Below, piece after piece: positions 58,118 through 64,000 of a stretch of DNA of 64,000 bases. The stretch lies in contig WHVA01000014.1 in assembly GCA_015179125.1 (NCBI GenBank), positions 310,001 to 374,000 of the forward strand, in the 5' to 3' direction. The position numbers and the translations under genes were made by a program. Position 1 is the first letter of the stretch; every line of letters begins with the position of its first letter. This DNA comes from Gautieria morchelliformis (lineage: Eukaryota > Basidiomycota > Agaricomycetes > Gomphales > Gomphaceae). Below the pieces are notes generated by a model. The model saw nothing but the letters and a program-made list of their open reading frames with translations. It did not search any database and had not been told where the DNA came from.

Positions 58118-58355
58118 TGTCATGACGCGTTTATTTCCCATACTCAGATGCCCTGTTCTCCCATTTCTCACCCCACCTCCGTGTTCATTCCGATTGCCCT
58201 CGCCGTGTTCGGCAACCGATCTTCGCTGTTCGCGCCATTTACCATAGCCATGCCGTCAAAGCATGACCGACATCTTTGGACTGACTTGGCAGTCATCGCT
58301 GAGCCTATCACCTCCTCTGCTCAACCCTCTTTCGATGATGTTCCTATGATCGGAT
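58118..58355 (+). repeat. Truncated gypsy LTR start (copy C1)
   Basis: Begins TGTCATGACGCGTTTATTTCCC, matching the LTR 5' end, then diverges and stops where another LTR start begins at about 58356. Inserted in the integrase fragment to its left. Confidence 0.6.
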
Positions 58356-59045
58356 TGCCATGACCTGTGTATTTCCTGCACCTTGTTATCCCCATTTCCC
58401 CTTTCGCCACTCCTCCCCCGTGTTCACTCGGCTTCGCCCTCCACCTCGACCACTCCTGCTCTATGTCATCTCCGTTAGCCCTTCCTCGCATTTCGCCGAA
58501 CAGCCACTCGCTGCTCGCATCATTCGCCAGCAGGCACACCATCAAATCACGATCGATATCCCTACCCGGCATGATGGCTCGTCAGTAGCTCCATCAGCTT
58601 CTCGGTCCAACCCCCTTTTGGTGTTCATATGAGCAGGGTGCGTTTGCGGGACGTCCCACCCGTAGGTCGTGTGGGATCAACCCAGCAGATGAAGAACCCG
58701 TGCAGGGTGGTGTATATGCGGGCCCCAAGACATGACTTCATACATAGGTGCCTTTGCCTTTACTCCCTGTCATTTCATGTTCGCACTCTTCCCTCACTCT
58801 ATTGTATGTTTATTCCATCTACTAAGTATCATGACTGCACACCCCTATCCAACCCTGACTCACGACGGCCTCTTTCCTATTCGCTGAACCTTACGAGCAT
58901 TCGATATAAGTAATTTGCATTCGCATGTACATTCCTCAGTTCAATTATCATACATCGTCCATCTTGTGCAAACTTGATCTCGCTGTGATCATCGTCTTGA
59001 GCCTTCCCCTGGAGATTTCTATCTTCGACCAGAAGAGGACTTAGG
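58356..59045 (+). repeat. Gypsy LTR, 3'-truncated (copy C2)
   Basis: LTR in plus orientation. It matches copy D over about 700 bp and ends at GGACTTAGG, where D starts; its last ~300 bp are missing. Confidence 0.65.
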
Positions 59046-60076
59046 TGTCACGACCGGTTTATTTCTCCTACCGCGCTACCTCTATGTTCCCCCTCATCAC
59101 TCCCTAGCATCTTCGCCAGAGTTCACCGCACCTACCGACCACTTCCCCTCTACGTCCACTCTACCCGCTGTTCGCCCCATTCTCCGAACCACTATTCGCT
59201 GTTCACGCATTTCGTCAGCAGGCACGCCATCGAATATGATCAATACCATTCACCCGGCATGATGGCTCATCATAAACCCCATCATCTTCTTAATCCAACC
59301 CCATTGGGTGTTCGTATGGCCAAGGTGTGATCGCAGGACGTCTCTTCCATAGGTCGTGCGGGATCAACCCAGTAAATGAAGAGTCCGTGCAGGGTAGCAT
59401 GTATGTGGGTCCCAAGACATGGTTTTGTCCATAAATGCCTTCGCTCCCTTTATTCTCCATCATTTCATGTTCTCATTCTCCCCTCACTCTATTGTATGTT
59501 TATTCCATCTGCCTAGTATCATGACCGCGCACCCCTATCCAACCCTGAATTGTGACAGCCTCTTTCCTATTCGCTGATACCTTACGAGCATTCAATATAA
59601 GTAGTTTACATTCGCATGTATATTCCCCAGTTCAATTATCATACGTCGTCCATCTTGTGCAAACTTGACCTCGCTGTGATCATAGTCTCGAGCCTCCCCT
59701 TGAAGATTTCTATCTTCAACCAGCCAAGGACTTAGGCATCACTGGTGAGTTCTCATACTTCATCTTCGTTACCTTAGCCTTTGGACTACTTTCTGTGCTG
59801 TTGGCGAAGGGCTCTGAAGGAGCACCTTCGCCAGCGAAGGGACCGTCGAAACTTAGACAGCCCTTCCGCGATATCTTGCATGTTACATCATCAAGTGCTG
59901 CGAGCTATTTCGCTACGACTGTAGATAGGGCGAGCCCCGTTCGGGCAACCCTCTTGTTTAGTGAACATTCATCGGTTCACTTATTCGCCGAACGGCATAC
60001 TTATTCGCACAAGTTATTCGGGCATTCGCTGTGTTCACTAATACACGATATTAACGCTTGAAAACCAATCTTGACA
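59046..60076 (+). repeat. Full-length gypsy LTR (copy D)
   Basis: 1,031 bp from TGTCACGACC to AATCTTGACA. It is in inverse orientation to the copies at 53372 and 55166. Flanks TTAGG and ACTAC do not match, so it is not a simple solo-LTR insertion. Confidence 0.75.
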
Positions 60077-60939
60077 ACTACAAGGGGGTGCATGGTAGGG
60101 CAAAGAACAATGGCAAAAGAACAAGGGGTCGGAAAGTATATCTGACATAACAAAACAATAAGACTTCAAAGGGGACCAGACGTATGGTCTTGCTGTGCTG
60201 CAAGGCGAGTCTGGTGGGTCCGAGTAATAGAGTTGAAAGAACAAAGGATAAAACAAGGGGCAGAATGTCAGAATTATCAGAGGGCCGGAATATGAGCGGA
60301 ACTGAGTGTTGGAAATTGGAATTGCATGGTCATAACAGTATCTCTGTCAGGGGAACACCAATCACACACTGCGCATGATCGCATGCTTATCGCACGCATT
60401 ATCGCACTGTGCATGATCACACTATGCATGATGGCACTGTGCATTATCACACACTGCATTATCGCAGCGTGTTGTTGGTAGCCCCTGAGCTTCTCCTAGC
60501 CTTTAGCATCCTTCTGTCTTGTGTTCCGTTTATTTCCCTTCCTGTTCCAGCCCCTTCCGACATCATTCCTTCCTCATCTGTCCAGCCCTGTTATCGCTGG
60601 CATGATTGCTTATGTAACTCGGGGATTCGGTGATTGGGCTAGCATGCCCGAGTTTGCTTATAGTCGTAGTTAGGTGGCAAAGGGGTTCCTTAGAGTTTTC
60701 TCTTTGGATCCCCCTTCGCCAGGTATGTCTATGTCCTGTATATAGTTCTCTATCTCACTTTGGATCCCCCTTCGCCAGTTCGCCGCTTGAGTGTAGAGTG
60801 TCTGCCTAGGTTGCCCTTATAGTAGAAAACTCTCTCTAGAGCACCGGTTGCAAAATCGCCCAACTTCAAATTGAACACCCTTCGAAAGCAGTGATTTTAG
60901 CAATCCTTTCTCATACCCTGACACCCTCTAACACTTACC
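60077..60939. other. 5' region of the second gypsy element
   Basis: Probably LTR and leader of the element whose gag starts at 60940; clear TG/CA ends were not found. Holds a 15-bp tandem repeat (60361-60470) and a 20-bp direct repeat TTTGGATCCCCCTTCGCCAG at 60703-60722 and 60759-60778. Confidence 0.45.
60361..60470. repeat. 15-bp degenerate tandem repeat
   Basis: At least four 15-bp units: ATCGCACTGTGCATG (60401), ATCACACTATGCATG, ATGGCACTGTGCATT and ATCACACACTGCATT, with partial units on each side. Units contain near-palindromic GCACTGTGC and ATGCAT cores. Confidence 0.75.
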
Positions 60940-62049
60940 ATGGACGACTTGCCATCTGCTGCTGAAGTTTTGGACCGCTTGGCGATAGAGAAAGAGTTGA
61001 TGAGGGAGAGGCAGGAAAAACAAGATCTGGAGACAAGGTTGAACACCCTGCAGGCTACGACCACTGGGCTGATGGCTGGACTCCCTGGTCGTGTTCGCGC
61101 CTCCTCAAAGCGAACAGCTGAGCCAGCAAATCCCTCTGAATACGATGGGGATCATACGAATGGTCGCAACTTCATCCAGTCATGCAGGCTCTACCTGGGC
61201 GTGTGTGCGAGTGACTTCCCAGACGAGCAGTCGCAGATCCTTTGGGCGATGTCCTTCATGAAAACAGGCAGGGCTGCGACTTTTGCCACTCACGCATTCA
61301 CTCACGAAGCAAAGCATGGCGTGCCGCTCTACGCGACCTGGAAGGATTTTGTTGAAGCATTTCGCCAGCAGTTTTACCCCCTACACGAGGCCACCGATGC
61401 AATGAACCAACTGGAATAGCACCAGTACCACCAGGGCAAGTGTTCAGTTGATGAATACATTGATGGGTTCGAAGAGCTGGTTGAGAAAGCCGAATACACA
61501 GATGGGCAATCAATTGTGATGAAGTTCCGCCGAGGTCTCAAACCTGCAATCCAGAGTCGCATCGCATTGATGTTGGATGGCAGGCCAAAGGACGACAACC
61601 CTTCTGCATGGTATGGGGCGGCGAGAACAGTTGCACTCACGCGTGCAGCCAACGAAGCGTTCCAGGGACCTAGGGTGACAAACAGTGGCCCTCCCCCACC
61701 GCCAGTTTTTCGCAAGGCAGGTGAATCACACACCAGGTTCACCAGTCAACTCTCTTCGAGGCCAGCGATAATGCCAGTGCCCACGCCCCTTCCAAATGCC
61801 TCTGGGCCTGCTCCGATGGACGTGGATGCTGCGAAGAAGCGATTCCCACAGCTACTCACCTGTCGGCACTGCGGAAATGTCGGACACTTTGCGCGAGAAT
61901 GCCCGCAGGCCTACGACATCCGCTACATGACAGCTGATGAACGCAAGGAGCTGCTGGAGCACTGGATGGTCGCTGCAGATGTGCGAGATGTCACTGAGGA
62001 AGAGGTCGAGAAGGATGATGCTGAGGATTTTGTGTCGTGCAGCGAGTGA
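60940..62049 (+). pseudogene. Gypsy gag with one in-frame stop
   Basis: Gag of a second Ty3/gypsy element. It begins MDDLPSAAEVLDRLAIEK, with a helical N-terminus, the retrotrans-gag core (WAMSFMKTGRAATFATHAF, WKDFVEAFRQQFYP) and the zinc knuckle CRHCGNVGHFARECP (CX2CX4HX4C) near 61861. A TAG at 61417-61419 interrupts the frame after the core; the frame then continues to TGA at 62047. Ends acidic (EEEVEKDDAED). Confidence 0.85.
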
Positions 62050-62490
62050 GAGATGTGCCCTCGCTGCCCCTGTCCAATCACTTTGCTGCTCTGTCAATAG
62101 CCCCAGATACTGAAGATACAATTCCTGTGTCAGAGGCTGGGTCGCACACAGCAAGCAATAAAGACACATCAACCGCCGACATTCCGAAAAGTCCTTCACC
62201 ACGATTGAAACGTTGGGAGCGAGCCCTTCCCAAGCACTTCATGGTCGCATCCGTCCCCTCTCCAAATTCGCTGAACCTCAAGGTAGAGATCCAGACAACA
62301 GACACTGCTGAAGTCAAAGGGGTGACTGCACTCCTTGACAGTGGTGCGACTGGGTTGTTCATCAACAGTGAATTTGTCGCCGCTGAGAAGTTAACCATGC
62401 GACACTCCTACGCCCAGAGCTGTTCATTGTTCGTGCCCTGGAGGGGCTCACCCTGGTGGGGGAAGAACATGGGATTATTCAGGACGTGAA
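62037..62490 (+). pseudogene. Gypsy protease fragment fused to deletion breakpoint
   Basis: Overlaps gag by 13 nt in another frame. Contains the aspartic protease motif LLDSGATGLFI near 62331. The protease-like sequence stops at about 62403 (KLTMRH) and is followed directly by sequence that in intact elements lies after RNase H (LFIVRALEGLTLVGEEHG, in another frame). Reverse transcriptase and RNase H are missing. Confidence 0.75.
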
Positions 62491-64000
62491 GAAGGCACTT
62501 GGAGATGGGTCACTGGAGGATGAGGTCGCAGGGGCGGTAAAGAGGCTGCAAGAGTCTGGTGGGAAATCGCTGGTGTCTGCAGAGTGGGCTGAGATGGATG
62601 GGTTGCTCACATTCTGAGGTAAAGTTTACGTTCCAGATGTCCAGGATCTTAGGTGACGAATTGTCGCCCAGCACCATGATTCACGGGTCGCTGGTCATCC
62701 TGGGCAATGGAAGACCCTTGAACTTGTCTCACGAAATTACTGGTGGCCTCACATGTCACGGTATATTGGCGAGTACTCCAAGACATGCGATTTATGCCTG
62801 CGAACAAAGGCATGAAGGCAGCCACCCCTCGGTGAACTCCACCCACTCCCTGTCCCTGAAGCTCGCCGGGACACGATCAGTGTTGACTTCATTGTGGAAC
62901 TGCCTGATGCACATGGCTACAATGCTGTGATGAATGTAGTGGACTCGGTCTCCAAGTGGGCACACTTCATCCCCACCAACACCATGATCACTGCAGCTGG
63001 AGCAGCGCGACTTTTCCTACACCATGTCTGGAAGCTGCATGGCCTCCTGTGAACGGTGGTGTCAGATCATGGGGTCCAGTTTGTGCGCGAATTCACTCGC
63101 GAGCTTTATCGCCTGCTGGGAATTCGCATCGCAGCCTCCACAGCATACCACCCACAGACTGATGGGCAGACAGAGCAACTCAATCAAGAGCTAGAGCAGT
63201 ACCTTCGACTCTTTGTCAATGAGCGACAAGACAACTGGGACGACCCCTTTCCCATGGCTGAGTTCCAGTACAACAACCATGTGCATGCTTCCACTCGTCA
63301 ATCACCCTTCATGCTGGACACTGGGCGGCACCCACGAATGGCCTTCGAACCACATCAACCCCCATCGAACCTTGAGTCTGTCAATGAATTCAAGGAACGC
63401 ATGGAGGAGTCACTGTCAGAAGCAAAGTTGGCACTGGCAAAGTCGAAGGAGGACATGGTGACATACTATAATCGCCGACGTGAAACCAGCACCTACATTT
63501 TCTCCGGGTGACAAGGTTTACCTCAATGCAAGCGATATACACACCACCCGTCCTTCGAAAAAGCTAGCTCATCGGCAACTTGGCCCCTACGTCGTTGAAC
63601 GCCAAGTTGGGTCACAAGCCTACCATCTCCACCTCCCAAGGTCTCTAAGTCGCCTCCACCCTGTTTTCCCCGTCATTAAGCTCACTCCTGCTCCATCGGA
63701 TCCAATCTTGGGTCGGCGACCATCCCCACCACCTCCACCCATCCTTAGAGAGGGCGATGAGCACTTTGAAGTTGAACAGGTGTTAGACAGTCGCATGTGA
63801 GCAAATCGCCTCCAGTTCCTCATCAAGTGGAAGGGGTATGGCTACGAAGAGAATTCTTGGGAAAATGAGGGTGATGTCCAAGCTTCTGACCTCATTGCCG
63901 ACTTCTACCGTTCGCATCCAGGTGCCCCTCGTCGCATTCGCTCCTTGGAGGCTGTCACCTTTCAGAATCGCATCCCTGTTCCACCAGTGGGACTTCATGC
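62491..64000 (+). pseudogene. Gypsy integrase and chromodomain, degenerate, runs off window
   Basis: Integrase with the HHCC zinc site (HHDSRVAGH..CDLC), the core Asp in ISVDFIVELP, the second Asp in VVSDHGVQF and the Glu region TDGQTEQLNQELEQYL, then FPMAEFQYNNHVHAST, KLAHRQLGPYVV and HPVFPVIKL, and a chromodomain (FLIKWKGYGYEENSWENE). The reading frame is broken by stops near 62615, 63050 and 63798 and by a shift near 63480. Distinct in sequence from the minus-strand pol at 57257. The element continues past the window. Confidence 0.85.

Noticed and set aside
60361-60470. CRISPR-like array
   Set aside because: Units are contiguous 15-mers without unique spacers and the genome is fungal; it is an ordinary tandem repeat.
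1-64000. tRNA or rRNA genes
   Set aside because: Scanned for B-box-like GGTTCGAATCC and matching acceptor stems; candidates such as those near 22385 fall in carrier exons or lack a cloverleaf.

Overview
The window looks like nuclear DNA of a filamentous basidiomycete, probably an Agaricomycete. The signs are dense 45-65 bp GT-AG introns with CTAAC/CTGAC-like branch sites, gene families typical of mushrooms (SRPK-like kinase, F-box protein, HNH protein with the LRSDLHNAWD motif, MATA-type HMG box, UVRAG/Atg14, Bfa1/Byr4), and Ty3/gypsy chromoviruses. Gene models were built by hand: exons were joined where splice signals, reading phase and family similarity agreed. Family names come from recognition, not from a database search.

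Layout. 0-10 kb: dienelactone hydrolase, NIP7 (ribosome biogenesis) and NRDE2 (nuclear RNA surveillance) sharing a 49-bp divergent promoter, and a Bfa1/Byr4 septation regulator. 10-18 kb: urease accessory protein UreD, an SRPK-like kinase, a small unknown gene, a frame-broken ORF and a UVRAG/Atg14 autophagy gene. 18-29 kb: a BTB protein, a truncated tandem copy plus an intact copy of a mitochondrial dicarboxylate carrier, GPN2 and the helicase ROK1. 28-42 kb: an HMG-box factor, CCA1 tRNA nucleotidyltransferase with two anomalous splice junctions, a large disordered protein, an F-box protein and prenylcysteine lyase. 42-52 kb: MFS transporter, seven-helix membrane protein, ammonium transporter, ethanolamine-phosphate cytidylyltransferase and an HNH protein. 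52-64 kb is a nested transposon graveyard: a copia element (LTR, PBS, gag) broken by a solo gypsy LTR with GACCC target duplications, by a 346-bp MITE and by a minus-strand gypsy chromovirus; then a cluster of opposite-facing LTRs; then a second gypsy element on the plus strand that lacks reverse transcriptase and RNase H.

The host genes are mostly unrelated housekeeping functions (ribosome biogenesis, RNA processing, lipid and nitrogen metabolism, transport); no biosynthetic or defence cluster is visible. The most unusual items are a three-exon antisense gene inside the gypsy element, 7- and 8-nt micro-exons in two adjacent genes, the MITE sitting in the centre of an 18-bp palindrome inside a gag zinc knuckle, and the palindromic CACGTG promoter elements.
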